In this document: positions 32,338 to 41,585 of the stretch, piece after piece
Numbering within the stretch: position 1 is the first letter of the stretch
How the letters are laid out: each line of letters opens with the position of its first letter
NCBI GenBank assembly: GCA_963836355.1
Contig: CAWIJO010000029.1
Coordinates: 310,001 to 374,000 of the forward strand
DNA from: Palsa-506 sp963836355
Lineage (GTDB): Bacteria; Actinomycetota; Actinomycetes; Streptosporangiales; Streptosporangiaceae
Length of the DNA stretch: 64,000 nucleotides
Reading direction: 5' to 3'
Translations under genes and position numbers: made by a program
Notes under the pieces: model-generated
The model's database searches: none
What the model was told of the DNA's origin: nothing
The model's input: only the letters and a program-made list of their open reading frames with translations

Positions 32338-32916
32338 ATGTCAGCGAATACCTCTGCCCGGCTGCCGGCGCGTGACCGGTTGCTGGCCGCCGCCGACGAG
32401 TTGTTCTACCAGGGCGGCGTGCACAGTGTCGGCATCGACCGCGTGATCGAGCGGGCCGGCGTTGCCAAGGCGACCCTCTACAGCGTCTTTGGCAGCAAAG
32501 ACGAGCTCATCCGGTCCTATCTCACCGCCCGCCACCTGGCCAGGCAGGAGCGCATAATGCGCGGCCTCGCGCGCTATGCGGCCCCGAGGGACCGCCTTCT
32601 CGGCGTGTTCGACGTGCTCGGCGAGTCGATCGCGGCGCCTGGATTCCGCGGCTGCGCGTTCGTCAATGCCAGCGCGGAGGCCCGCCCCGGCAGCGCAGCC
32701 GTCCAGGTATCCGCCGAGTCCCGTGCCTGGCTGCGGGGCCTGTTCACCGAACTCGGCCGGGCGGCGGGCGCCGCCGATCCGGAGTGCCTGGCCCGGCAGC
32801 TGGAGCTGCTCTACGACGGGGCGAGCGTAGCCGGAAACATGGACCGCGACCCGTCCGCCGCAGCGGCCGCGCGCGCTGCCGCGGCGATTTTGCTCGACGC
32901 GGCAGCCGGCCACTGA
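32338..32916 (+). CDS. TetR-family repressor
   Basis: A 192-aa TetR regulator. The N-terminal HTH is RDRLLAAADELFYQGGVHSVGIDRVIERAGVAKATLYSVFGSKDELI in outline, residues about 12-58. The C-terminal ligand domain (about 75-190) is of the TetR_C type with EFRGCAF-like segment (GFRGCAFVNASAEARPG). ATG 32338 has only a short leader and no strong ribosome site. Divergent from the MFS gene with two matching operators between them; autorepression and repression of the pump are expected. Confidence 0.9.
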   Translation: MSANTSARLPARDRLLAAADELFYQGGVHSVGIDRVIERAGVAKATLYSVFGSKDELIRSYLTARHLARQERIMRGLARYAAPRDRLLGVFDVLGESIAAPGFRGCAFVNASAEARPGSAAVQVSAESRAWLRGLFTELGRAAGAADPECLARQLELLYDGASVAGNMDRDPSAAAAARAAAAILLDAAAGH

Positions 32917-33002
32917 CCCGCGCGGCCGGGCCGATCCCGCTAGCCGGCGACTGGTCACCGGCAGCCAGCGCCGAAGCCCGGAGCCGCTGGCGGCGATGCC
33001 GG

Positions 33003-33860
33003 TCAGCCGGCCGCCGCCCGGATTTCCGCCGCGAAGGCGTCCGGCGCCTCCAGCGGCGAGAAGTGGCCGGCAGCCGGCAGCAGGCGGAGCTGGACCTTGT
33101 CGAAGAACTCAGCCAGCCGGTCCGACCACGCGGGCGGGAATAGCGGATCATGCTGGGGCCAGAGCACCCGCGCCGGTACCCGGATCCGGCCGCCCGGGCC
33201 CGGCCCCTGCTCGGCCAGCGAGCGGGCGACCGTGCCCGCGCCTGCCCGGTACCACGCGATTGACGCGGTGAACGCCCCCGGCGCGGCATAGTGCCGCACC
33301 AGCCGGTCGAGGTCTGCGGCCGCCAGCCTGAACGAGGGCCCCGACCAGTGCGACCAGAAGTGCGCAAGGTACCCGCGCACGGCACCGGGATTCCCGTCGA
33401 TCAGCAGGTCCGCCAGGCCGAGCTGGTGAAACGACTGGTACCAGAACTCGCGCTGCGCGGCGGCGCCAAGCACCCGGGTGCCGACGCCGGGCAGCGGCGG
33501 CGCAAGCACCAGGCCGCGCAGCAGGTCCTGCCGTTCGGTCGCGACCTGCTGCGCGATGCGGCTGCCGATGTCATAGCCCGCGAGTACCACCGCCCGCAGG
33601 CCGAGTTCCTCGATCAAGGCGATGACGCTGCGGGCCTGGGCGGCCGCAGAATATGCGCCGGCCGGGTCGCGGCGATGCTTGTCCGATTCGCCGAACCCGC
33701 GCAAGTCGGCCGCGATGACGTCGAATCCGGCCAGCCGGGGGACCACCTGCCGGTAGTCAGCCCGGTCCCCGGGCCAGCCGTGCAGGAGCAGCACTGGCGG
33801 CCCGTCGCCGGCCCGGTCATACACCAGCCGGAAGCCGTCCGTCGCCGCACTCACAGGCAC
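33003..33860 (-). CDS. alpha/beta hydrolase (epoxide hydrolase/dehalogenase-like)
   Basis: A 285-aa alpha/beta hydrolase: oxyanion HGWPGDRADY, strand motif AADLRGFGESDKH, nucleophile elbow GYDIGSRIAQQ (Asp nucleophile, as in epoxide hydrolases and haloacid dehalogenases, not Ser), late acid VLWPQHDPLF and His in AAGHFSPLEAP. A cap region of about 130-215 is present. The GTG at 33860 is used; GTG 33854 is an alternative, and neither has a clear ribosome site. It stands alone between the TetR gene and hutU. Confidence 0.85.
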   Translation of the reverse strand: MPVSAATDGFRLVYDRAGDGPPVLLLHGWPGDRADYRQVVPRLAGFDVIAADLRGFGESDKHRRDPAGAYSAAAQARSVIALIEELGLRAVVLAGYDIGSRIAQQVATERQDLLRGLVLAPPLPGVGTRVLGAAAQREFWYQSFHQLGLADLLIDGNPGAVRGYLAHFWSHWSGPSFRLAAADLDRLVRHYAAPGAFTASIAWYRAGAGTVARSLAEQGPGPGGRIRVPARVLWPQHDPLFPPAWSDRLAEFFDKVQLRLLPAAGHFSPLEAPDAFAAEIRAAAG

Positions 33861-34070
33861 CAGCAGAGCTTATTCCCAGCGGCCTGCCGCTGAAGCTTCC
33901 CGGCCAGCCGCCCGGCTTCCTGGCCGCCGTCGACGGCCCGGGCGGGCCGCGGGCGGACAAGGCTGCGCCCTGCCCCGCTACCGCATCGGCTGCCTGACCA
34001 GAGATGATGATGCGATGGCCGCGGCGCGGCCCGCCGCGCATCCCGCTACCGACCTGACGAGGAGCCAGCG

Positions 34071-35792
34071 TTGACAGCCTCGCATCCGCCCGGCCCGCAC
34101 TCACCGGCCCAAGCACCCGCGCCAGCGTCACCCGGCCCGCGCCCCGTCCGGGCGCCCCGCGGCACCAGCATGTCCTGCCGGGGCTGGCCGCAGGAGGCGG
34201 CGATGCGGATGCTGATGAACAACCTCGATCCGGAGGTCGCCGAGCACCCGGACCAGCTCATCGTCTACGGCGGGTCCGGCCGGGCGGCGCGCAGCTGGGC
34301 TGCCTTCGACGGCATCGTCCGCTCGCTGCAGGGCCTGGCGCAGGACGAGACGCTGCTGGTCCAATCCGGTAAGCCGGTCGGCGTCTTCCGCACCCATGAG
34401 TGGGCGCCGCGGGTGCTGATCGCCAACTCCAACCTGGTACCGCAGTGGGCCACCTGGGAGGAGTTCCGGCGGCTCGAATCGCTCGGACTGACCATGTTCG
34501 GCCAGATGACGGCGGGCTCCTGGATCTACATCGGCACCCAGGGCATCCTGCAGGGCACCTACGAGACGTTCGCCGCCATCGCGGCCAAGCGGTACGGCGG
34601 CTCGCTGGCCGGGACGATCACGCTGACCGCCGGCCTGGGCGGGATGGGCGGCGCGCAGCCGCTCGCCGTCACCATGAACGGCGGGGTGGCGATCTGCATC
34701 GACTGCGACCCGCGCGCGATCGCCCGCCGGATCGAGCACGGCTACCTGGACGTCGCGGCCGACGACATCGCCGATGCGGTGCGCCGGGCCACCGCTGCCG
34801 GCGTCGCGGCCGAGCCGCTCTCCATCGGGCTGCTCGGCAACGCCGCCGACGTCGTGCCCGAACTCCTCGCGATCAGCGCGCCGATCGATATCGTCACCGA
34901 CCAGACCTCGGCGCATGACCCGCTGACCTACCTGCCTCGCGGCGTCGCGTTCGAGGACATGGGCGCGCTGCGGGCCGAGGATCCGGCCGGGTTCACCCGC
35001 CGGGCCAGGGAATCGATGGCCGCGCACGTCGAGGCGATGGTCGGCTTCCTCGACCGCGGTGCCGAGGTCTTCGACTACGGCAACTCGATCAGGGGTGAGG
35101 CTGAGCTGGCCGGGTACCAGCGGGCGTTCGGCTTCCCCGGCTTCGTGCCGGCCTACATCAGGCCGCTGTTCTGCGAGGGCAGGGGCCCGTTCCGGTGGGC
35201 GGCGCTGTCCGGCGACCCGGCCGACATCGCCGCGACCGACGACGCGATGCTCGACCTGTTCCCCGCCAACGAGGCGCTCGCCAGGTGGATCCGGATGGCC
35301 AGGGAGAAAGTGCACTTCCAGGGGCTGCCGGCCCGGATCTGCTGGCTCGGCTACGGCGAGCGGCACCTGGCCGGCCTTCGCTTCAACGAACTGGTCGAGC
35401 GCGGCGACGCGGCGGCCCCGATTGTGCTTGGCCGTGATCACCTGGACTGCGGCTCGGTCGCCTCGCCGTACCGGGAAACCGAGTCGATGGCCGATGGCTC
35501 CGACGCGATCGCCGACTGGCCGCTGCTCAACGCCCTGGTCAACACCGCGTCCGGGGCCTCCTGGGTAAGCATCCACCACGGCGGCGGAGTAGGCATCGGC
35601 CGGTCAATTCACGCCGGCCAGGTCTGCGTGGCCGACGGCACCGCGCTGGCCGCCCAGAAACTGGAGCGGGTGCTGACGAACGACCCCGGCATGGGCGTGA
35701 TCAGGCATGCCGACGCGGGGTACGACGAGGCGACCCAGGTCGCGGTCGAGCGCGGCGTGCGGGTGCCGATGTCGGAGGCCGGCCCCGATTAG
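34071..35792 (+). CDS. hutU: urocanate hydratase
   Basis: Second enzyme of histidine degradation, urocanate to 4-imidazolone-5-propanoate, using tightly bound NAD+. The 573-aa protein has NNLDPEVAEHPDQLIVYGG, the NAD-binding TLTAGLGGMGGAQPLAVT (about 185-205), DQTSAHDPLTYLP, FDYGNSIRGEAELAGY and HHGGGVGIGRSIHAGQV. The TTG start at 34071 follows GAGGAG at good spacing; about 35 Pro/Ala-rich residues precede the conserved part, so a later start is conceivable. First gene of the hut cluster, in the same direction as hutF and hutI. Confidence 0.96.
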   Translation: MTASHPPGPHSPAQAPAPASPGPRPVRAPRGTSMSCRGWPQEAAMRMLMNNLDPEVAEHPDQLIVYGGSGRAARSWAAFDGIVRSLQGLAQDETLLVQSGKPVGVFRTHEWAPRVLIANSNLVPQWATWEEFRRLESLGLTMFGQMTAGSWIYIGTQGILQGTYETFAAIAAKRYGGSLAGTITLTAGLGGMGGAQPLAVTMNGGVAICIDCDPRAIARRIEHGYLDVAADDIADAVRRATAAGVAAEPLSIGLLGNAADVVPELLAISAPIDIVTDQTSAHDPLTYLPRGVAFEDMGALRAEDPAGFTRRARESMAAHVEAMVGFLDRGAEVFDYGNSIRGEAELAGYQRAFGFPGFVPAYIRPLFCEGRGPFRWAALSGDPADIAATDDAMLDLFPANEALARWIRMAREKVHFQGLPARICWLGYGERHLAGLRFNELVERGDAAAPIVLGRDHLDCGSVASPYRETESMADGSDAIADWPLLNALVNTASGASWVSIHHGGGVGIGRSIHAGQVCVADGTALAAQKLERVLTNDPGMGVIRHADAGYDEATQVAVERGVRVPMSEAGPD

Positions 35793-35872
35793 TGACTAGA
35801 CGGTGACTGCGATAGCCTTCACGATGCGCGTACGGGGTATACCGGAATGTAGGCATACGTCGTGGAGGCGTT

Positions 35873-36697
35873 ATGGGCGGTGCCGGGCAGGTGCCCGAGG
35901 GCGTGGACGTGACCCGGCCGACCCCGGCCCGGTTATACGACTACTACCTGGGCGGCACGAGCAACTTCGAGGTGGACCGGATCGCGGCTGAGCGGCTCCG
36001 GCTGGCCATGCCTGAGCTCTCCGATGCGGCGTGGGCGAACCGCGGCTTCCACCAGCGGGCGGCTCGCTGGATCGCCCGCCGCGGCGTGCGCCAGTTCATC
36101 GACATCGGCTCCGGGCTGCCCACCGCCGGCAACACGCACCAGCTGTTACTCGGGGACGTGCCGGATGCCAGGGTGGTCTATGTCGACATTGACCCGCTGG
36201 TGGCAGTGCACGCCAGCGAGCTGCTCACCGACCGGCAGAGTACCCGGCTGATTACGGCCGACCTGCGCGACCCCGGCACCGTGCTGAACCATCCCGACCT
36301 GCGGGCGCTGATCGACTTCGCCGAGCCGGCCGGGCTGCTGATGACGGCCGTGCTGCACTTCGTCGCCGACGCATCCGATCCGTGGGGACTGGTCAGGCGG
36401 TACATGGCGGCGCTGGCGCCGGGCAGTTACCTCGCGCTGTCGCATTGCACCTGCGACCAGCTGCCGCCCGGCATGGTGCAAGCGGCCCGCGAGACATATG
36501 CCCGCGCGACCGAGCAGGCGTACCCGCGGCCGAAGGCTGAGCTGCAGCGCTTCTTCACCGGGCTTGACCTCGTCGAGCCCTATCACGGCGCCGGCCCGGT
36601 GCTCTGCCACCTCGGCATCTGGGGCGCGGATGACCCGGCGACGGCGGACAGCGACGGGTCGCGGATCATGTATTGCGGGGTTGCCCGCCGCCCGTGA
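35873..36697 (+). CDS. PF04672-type SAM-dependent methyltransferase
   Basis: A 274-aa actinomycete-specific methyltransferase (DUF574/Methyltransf_19). Signatures: TRPTPARLYDYYLGGTSNFEVDR at the N-terminus, QFIDIGSGLPTAGNTHQ (SAM motif I), VVYVDIDPLVAVHA, and GLLMTAVLHFVAD. ATG 35873 has GTGGAGGCGTT upstream. These proteins are numerous in actinomycetes, with substrates unknown. It lies within the hut cluster in the same direction, between hutU and the M20 gene, but a role in histidine breakdown is not evident. Confidence 0.9.
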   Translation: MGGAGQVPEGVDVTRPTPARLYDYYLGGTSNFEVDRIAAERLRLAMPELSDAAWANRGFHQRAARWIARRGVRQFIDIGSGLPTAGNTHQLLLGDVPDARVVYVDIDPLVAVHASELLTDRQSTRLITADLRDPGTVLNHPDLRALIDFAEPAGLLMTAVLHFVADASDPWGLVRRYMAALAPGSYLALSHCTCDQLPPGMVQAARETYARATEQAYPRPKAELQRFFTGLDLVEPYHGAGPVLCHLGIWGADDPATADSDGSRIMYCGVARRP

Positions 36698-36741
36698 CGG
36701 GCCGGCCCGGCAAGCCGGACGATCGTGAGGGAGGATGTGCC

Positions 36742-37965
36742 GTGACGTTCGCTGCCCTCTGGGACTCGCTGCTCCCGCTAGGCCGCGGCCAGCCGGCCGA
36801 CGGGTACCGGCGGTTCTCCTGGACCGAAGCGGACTCGGCCTGCCGCACCTGGTTTAAAGATCATGCGCTGAAACGGGATCTTCGGACGGACTGTGACCGA
36901 AACGGCAACCTGTGGGCCTGGTGGGACTGTCCGGGATCGCCGTCAGGCGCCAGCGCCATCGCCACCGGCAGCCATCTGGACTCAGTGCCGGACGGCGGTG
37001 CCTTCGACGGGCCGCTCGGCGTGGTATCCGCCTTCGCCGCGATCGACCTGCTCCGGACGCGCGGCTTCGTCCCGGCGCGGCCGATCGTGGTCGCCGCGTT
37101 CACCGAAGAGGAGGGCGGCAGGTTCGGACTGGCCTGCCTGGGCAGCCGGCTGCTCACCGGGGCGGTCGCCCCGGATGTGGCCCGCGGCCTGCTCGATGGC
37201 AGCGGGGTGAGCCTGGCCAGCGCGATGACGGCGGCCGGGCTCGACCCAGGCGGCATCGGCCCGGACGAGGAGCTGCTGGCCAGCCTGGGTGCGTTCGTCG
37301 AACTGCACGTCGAGCAGGGCAGCGCGCTGGCCGGGGCGGGCGCCGCGGTCGGGATCGCGGAGGCCATCTGGGCGCATGGCCGGTGGCGGCTGGACTTCGC
37401 CGGCCGGGCCGATCACGCCGGCACTACCAGGCTCGAGGATCGGCGCGATCCGATGCTCCCGTTCGCCGCCACCGTGCTGTCCGCCAGGCAGGCCGCGGCG
37501 GAGCATCACATGCTGGCGACCTTCGGCAAGGTTATCGCCTCGCCCGGGGCGGTCAACGCGATCAGCTCGTCGGTATCAGCCTGGCTGGACGCCAGGGCCC
37601 CGCATGAGCCAGACCTCGGCTCGGCAGTAGCCGGGATCCGGCTCGCCGCCGAGCGCGAGGCTGACCGGCATGGCTGCCGGTTCGGCAGCCGGCGGGAGTC
37701 GTTCACTCCGCGGGTGGACTTCGACCCTGGCCTGCGCGATCAACTGGCCGGCGCGCTCGCGGCCCGCGGGATCACGGCTCCGGTGCTGCCCACCGGAGCC
37801 GGTCATGACGCCGGGATACTCGCCGCCAGGCTGCCGACTGCCATGCTGTTCGTCCGCAACCCGACCGGGATCTCGCACGCGCCGGCCGAGCACGCCGACG
37901 CGGCCGACTGCGAGACCGGAGTGCTGGCCCTGGCCGCCGTGCTCGAGGAACTGGCCGGCCAGTGA
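36742..37965 (+). CDS. M20-family amidohydrolase (allantoate amidohydrolase/N-carbamoylase-like) in hut cluster
   Basis: A 407-aa binuclear-metal hydrolase with M20 ligands: His in ATGSHLDSVPDGG, Asp in FDGPLGV, Glu pair in TEEEGGRFG, His in FVELHVEQG and His in ISHAPAE; TGAGHDAG is the allantoate-amidohydrolase signature. GTG 36742 has GGGAGG upstream. It sits between hutU and hutF and overlaps hutF by four bases (GTGA), as in Streptomyces hut clusters, where the product of HutF is N-formyl-L-glutamate. It is therefore inferred to hydrolyse formylglutamate in place of HutG. Confidence 0.88.
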   Translation: MTFAALWDSLLPLGRGQPADGYRRFSWTEADSACRTWFKDHALKRDLRTDCDRNGNLWAWWDCPGSPSGASAIATGSHLDSVPDGGAFDGPLGVVSAFAAIDLLRTRGFVPARPIVVAAFTEEEGGRFGLACLGSRLLTGAVAPDVARGLLDGSGVSLASAMTAAGLDPGGIGPDEELLASLGAFVELHVEQGSALAGAGAAVGIAEAIWAHGRWRLDFAGRADHAGTTRLEDRRDPMLPFAATVLSARQAAAEHHMLATFGKVIASPGAVNAISSSVSAWLDARAPHEPDLGSAVAGIRLAAEREADRHGCRFGSRRESFTPRVDFDPGLRDQLAGALAARGITAPVLPTGAGHDAGILAARLPTAMLFVRNPTGISHAPAEHADAADCETGVLALAAVLEELAGQ

Positions 37966-39443
37966 CCGGCCCGCCGCCCGGGCCGGCCACAGCCGGGCCG
38001 GCCACAGCCGGGCCGGCCACAGCCGGGCCGGCCCCGGCTGGACCAGCGGAGCCGTCCGTGCCAGCCGGGCCCGGCCGGCGCTGGCATGCTGAGCTTGCCT
38101 GGCTGCCTGGCGTGGGCGTCGTGCCGGATGTGCTGATCGAGGGGGCCGGCGACCGGTTCACCGCGGTCACCCCGGGCACGCCGCCGGCCGCCGCCCCCGG
38201 CGCGACCCGGCTCCCCGGCCTCACCCTGCCCGGCCTGGCGAACGCGCACTCGCACGCGTTCCACCGCGCGCTGCGCGGGATCACCCAGGTCGGCCAGGGC
38301 ACGTTCTGGACCTGGCGAGACCGGATGTACCAGCTGGCCGCCCGCCTGGACCCGGTCAGTTACCTGGCCCTGGCCAGGGCGGTCTACGCCGAGATGGCGC
38401 TGGCCGGGATCACCTGCGTGGGGGAGTTCCACTACCTGCATCACGGCCCGGCCGGCACCCCGTACGCCGATCCGAACGAGCTGGGCAAGGCGATGATCGC
38501 CGCGGCGGCCGAAGCCGGCCTGCGGATCACCCTGCTTGACACCTGCTACCTGTCCGGTGGCCTGAACTCCGACGGCTCGTCGCTGCCGCTGGCCGGGCCG
38601 CAGCTTCGGTTCGGCGACGGCGACGCGGACCGGTGGGCGGCCAGGGCGGCGGCGCTTGGTGCCGACCCTCACGGCAGGCTCGGCCCGCTGGCCAGGGCAG
38701 GCGCCGCGATTCATTCCGTGCGGGCGGTGCCGCGAGCCCAGCTGCACCCGGTGATCGCCTGGGCCCGGCACTACGGCGCGCCGCTGCACGCGCACTTGTC
38801 CGAGCAGCCCGCGGAGAACCTGGCCTGCCTGGCGGCTTACCAGGCAACGCCCGCCGGGGTGCTGCACGCGGCCGGCGCGCTCGGCCCGCGCACGACCGTG
38901 GTGCACGCGACGCACCTGGCCGGCCAGGACATCGGCCTGCTGGGCGGCAGCCGCACCTTCGCCTGCTTCTGTCCGACGACAGAGGCCGACCTGGCCGACG
39001 GGATCGGCCCCGCCCGCGCGCTAACATCGGCCGGCTGCGGACTCAGCCTTGGCACCGACAGCCACGCCGTGATCGACATCTTCGAGGAGGCCAGGCGGGT
39101 TGAGCTCGGCGAGCGGCTGGCCACTCAGCGGCGCGGCCATTTCACCGCCGCCGAGCTGGCCACTGCCGCCACCGCCGCCGGGCACGCCTGCCTGGGCTGG
39201 CCGGAGGCGGGCGAGATCGTGCCGGGGGCGCTCGCTGACCTGGTGACCGTCGCACTTGATAGCCCCCGGCTGGCTGGGACCCGGCCAGCCGCTGCGCTGG
39301 AGTCGGTCATTTTCGCGGCGACCGCCGCCGACGTCCGCCACGTGGTGGTGAGCGGCAAGGACATCGTGCGCGACGGCCGGCACCTGCTCATCGAGGACGT
39401 CTCGGCCGCCCTGTCAGGGTCAGTCCGCGCCCTCCTGGACTGA
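37962..39443 (+). CDS. hutF: formimidoylglutamate deiminase
   Basis: Zinc amidohydrolase converting N-formimidoyl-L-glutamate to N-formyl-L-glutamate plus ammonia. The metal site HSH is in LANAHSHAFHRALRGI; further ligands HAHLSEQPAEN and GTDSHAVIDIFEEAR. The 493-aa model starts at GTG 37962 (GTGA overlap) and has a 40-residue Pro/Ala tail made by a 15-bp tandem repeat before the conserved HAELAWLPGV. A GTG at 38058 after GCGGAG would give about 461 aa, closer to the family; either start is possible. Follows the M20 gene and precedes hutI. Confidence 0.94.
   Translation: MTGPPPGPATAGPATAGPATAGPAPAGPAEPSVPAGPGRRWHAELAWLPGVGVVPDVLIEGAGDRFTAVTPGTPPAAAPGATRLPGLTLPGLANAHSHAFHRALRGITQVGQGTFWTWRDRMYQLAARLDPVSYLALARAVYAEMALAGITCVGEFHYLHHGPAGTPYADPNELGKAMIAAAAEAGLRITLLDTCYLSGGLNSDGSSLPLAGPQLRFGDGDADRWAARAAALGADPHGRLGPLARAGAAIHSVRAVPRAQLHPVIAWARHYGAPLHAHLSEQPAENLACLAAYQATPAGVLHAAGALGPRTTVVHATHLAGQDIGLLGGSRTFACFCPTTEADLADGIGPARALTSAGCGLSLGTDSHAVIDIFEEARRVELGERLATQRRGHFTAAELATAATAAGHACLGWPEAGEIVPGALADLVTVALDSPRLAGTRPAAALESVIFAATAADVRHVVVSGKDIVRDGRHLLIEDVSAALSGSVRALLD
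37980..38033. repeat. 15-bp tandem repeat in hutF 5' end
   Basis: GGGCCGGCCACAGCC is repeated three times plus a partial copy, encoding GPATA units at the proposed N-terminus of HutF. In-frame, so tolerated if translation begins upstream. Confidence 0.9.
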
Positions 39444-39711
39444 CTGCCCGGCGCCGGGCCGCTTGGCGAACTCGCGAATCGGCTCCTCGGTCCAGCCGGC
39501 CGCTCGCAGCGCGGCGTCACTCTGCCCCGCCGAGCAGGTCGGCCAGCGCCGGGATGAACTCATTCGTGATCGTTCTCCAGGCACCGGGTCGTGCCCAGCG
39601 CAGCCGAGCACGAGGCTGGCCATGGTCTTTCTCTCTCCCAGAACTAATATGCTCCCGGCCAGCCACCCCGCTGTCCACTAGCGAGAACGCCAGATATGGC
39701 ACGATGCGCAC
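39444..39711. other. hutF-hutI spacer, no gene recognised
   Basis: 268 bp without a convincing gene. The minus strand holds short frames (for example one ending TNEFIPALADLLGGAE and another with SDAALRAAGWTEEPIREFAK) that look protein-like but cannot be joined without frame changes. A decayed gene fragment is possible; I do not recognise it. Confidence 0.3.
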
Positions 39712-40893
39712 GTGAGCCTCTTGATCACCAACATCGGTGAGCTGGTCACCAACGCGTCGGCCGACCACAGTGAGCCGGCCGGTCCCGGCCCGTTTGGTTC
39801 CATCGCTGGCGCGGCGCTCGTGATCGAGGCCGGTCAGGTGGCCTGGACCGGGCCTGCCGCCAGGGCGCCGGCCGCGGACGAGGCGGTCGATGCGGCTGGC
39901 CGGGCCGTGCTGCCTGGCTTCGTCGACTCGCATGCGCACCTGGTCTTCGCCGGGGAGCGTGGCGCCGAGTTCGCCGCCCGGATGGCCGGCCTGCCCTATG
40001 CCGCCGGCGGCATCCGCTCGACCGTCGCCGCGACCAGGGCCGCCACCGACGAGCAGCTCGGCGCGAACCTGCGCTCGCTGGCCGCCGAGTTCCTTGCCCA
40101 GGGCACGACCACGTTCGAGTGCAAGTCCGGCTACGGGCTCACTGTCCGGGACGAGGCGCGCAGCGTTGCCCTCGCGGCCGAGTTCACCCCGGAGGTGACC
40201 TACCTGGGCGCGCACGTGCTGCCACCGGAGTTCGCCGGCGACCCGGGCGGCTACGTCGAGCTGGCCTGCGGCCCGATGCTGGACGCCTGCGCACCGCAGG
40301 CGCGGTGGGTAGACGTGTTCTGCGAGCGGGGCGCGTTCGGCCCGGACGAGGCTGCCGCCGTGCTCGACGCCGGAGCCGCGGCCGGCCTGCAGCCGCGGGT
40401 GCACGCCAATCAGCTTGGCCCAGGGCCTGGCGTCCAGCTCGCCGTGCAGCACGGCGCCGCCTCGGCCGACCACTGCACGTACACCGATGATGCCGATGTC
40501 GACGCGCTGGCCGCATCGACGACGGTCGCCACTTTGCTGCCCGGCGTGGAATTTTCCACCCGGCAGCCATACCCGGACGCCCGGCGGCTGCTCGGGGCGG
40601 GCGTCACGGTGGCGATCGCCACCGACTGCAATCCCGGCTCCTGCTTCACCTCCAGCATGCCGCTGTGCATCGCGCTCGCGGTGCGCGAGATGCGGATGAG
40701 CACCGAGGAGGCGGTGTGGGCCGCTACGGCGGGCGGCGCACGCGCGCTGCGCCGGACCGACGTTGGGCACCTCGGCGTCGGCGCGCGCGCCGACCTGCTC
40801 ATGCTCAGCGCGCCGTCACACGCCTACCTCGCCTACCGGCCCGGTGTCCCGCTGATCGCGGCGATCTGGCGAGGCGGAAAGCGCACCGCCTAG
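39712..40893 (+). CDS. hutI: imidazolonepropionase
   Basis: Third enzyme of histidine degradation, 4-imidazolone-5-propanoate to N-formimidoylglutamate. The 393-aa amidohydrolase has VDSHAHLVFAGERGAEFAAR (HxH metal site), TFECKSGYGLTV, HVHANQLGPG and ASADHCTYTDD, with the metal Asp in AIATDCNPGSC. It starts at GTG 39712. Same direction as hutU and hutF but separated by 268 bp, so it may have its own promoter. Confidence 0.96.
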   Translation: MSLLITNIGELVTNASADHSEPAGPGPFGSIAGAALVIEAGQVAWTGPAARAPAADEAVDAAGRAVLPGFVDSHAHLVFAGERGAEFAARMAGLPYAAGGIRSTVAATRAATDEQLGANLRSLAAEFLAQGTTTFECKSGYGLTVRDEARSVALAAEFTPEVTYLGAHVLPPEFAGDPGGYVELACGPMLDACAPQARWVDVFCERGAFGPDEAAAVLDAGAAAGLQPRVHANQLGPGPGVQLAVQHGAASADHCTYTDDADVDALAASTTVATLLPGVEFSTRQPYPDARRLLGAGVTVAIATDCNPGSCFTSSMPLCIALAVREMRMSTEEAVWAATAGGARALRRTDVGHLGVGARADLLMLSAPSHAYLAYRPGVPLIAAIWRGGKRTA

Positions 40894-40958
40894 CGAGGCA
40901 GCGCGGGCTTCATGATCACGGAATATTCAGGCGCTCCAGCACCCCGAATCATCCGTGA

Positions 40959-41585
40959 TCAACGATCGCGGGGCGCGGGCGCGGAGGCGGGGGCGGGCAC
41001 GGAGGCGGGCGCGGGCGCGGAGGCGGGCGCGGGCGCGGAGGCGGAGGCGGGCGCGGGCGCGGGCGCGGAGGCGGAGGCGCCGAGGGGCGGGTAGCCGCCG
41101 CGGAACCTGATCAGCGGCTGGCCGCCGGGCGCGACGTACCGCACCGCGGTGACGCCCGCGATGACCAGCAAGTGATCCCCGGCCGGAACCCGCTGGCGGG
41201 CCACGCACTCGATCGCGGCCAGCCCGTCGTCGGGGATCAGCGCCCCGGACAGCGCACCGCGCCGGTGCGGCACGCCATCGAGCATCAGCCGGGCGCCGGG
41301 CCGGCCGGCCGCCGCGAACCGGCCAGCCAGCATCCGCTGGCCTGCTGCCAGCAGGGTCACCGCGAACTGGTCCACCCGGCCGAGCAATTCCGCCGGGTAG
41401 GAACCGGCCAGCAGCGACACGAGCACCAGCGGCGGGTCGAGCGAAACCGGGCAGAACGCGCTCACGGTCGTCCCGATGTCATCCCGTCCGTCGGCGACGG
41501 TGACCAGGGTAACGCTCGATGCGAACGCCCTGAGCACCTCGTCCAGCTGGGCCGCAGACTGAGCGGGGCGCATCCGTTTCATCAC
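40959..41585 (-). CDS. flavin reductase-like FMN-binding protein with Ala/Pro tail
   Basis: Residues 1-170 are a flavin reductase-like domain: FASSVTLVTVADGRDDIGTTVSAFCPVSLDPPLVLVSL, with FAVTLLAAGQ and DHLLVIAGVTAVRY. Such proteins supply reduced FMN or act as oxidoreductases. The last about 35 residues are Ser-Ala-Pro-Ala repeats encoded by a degenerate hexanucleotide repeat. The GTG start at 41585 overlaps the SppA stop by four bases (GTGA), so it is coupled to the upstream peptidase gene. Confidence 0.87.
   Translation of the reverse strand: MMKRMRPAQSAAQLDEVLRAFASSVTLVTVADGRDDIGTTVSAFCPVSLDPPLVLVSLLAGSYPAELLGRVDQFAVTLLAAGQRMLAGRFAAAGRPGARLMLDGVPHRRGALSGALIPDDGLAAIECVARQRVPAGDHLLVIAGVTAVRYVAPGGQPLIRFRGGYPPLGASASAPAPAPASASAPAPASAPAPASVPAPASAPAPRDR
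40972..41083. repeat. GCGGAG/GCGGGC hexamer repeat
   Basis: A degenerate array of GCGGAGGCGGGCGCGGGC-type units lies within the 3' end of the flavin reductase gene, encoding its (SAPAPA)-like tail. Length-variable by slippage; keeps frame because the period is a multiple of three. Confidence 0.85.

Noticed and set aside
34128..35579. 483-aa minus-strand open frame
   Set aside because: Antisense of hutU; composition typical of shadow frames in GC-rich DNA.
39420..39623. 67-aa minus frame between hutF and hutI
   Set aside because: Overlaps hutF, lacks a ribosome site; only fragments look protein-like and they lie in different frames.
40972..41083. Possible CRISPR-like or satellite array
   Set aside because: It is a hexamer-based coding repeat with no spacers, inside the flavin reductase tail.
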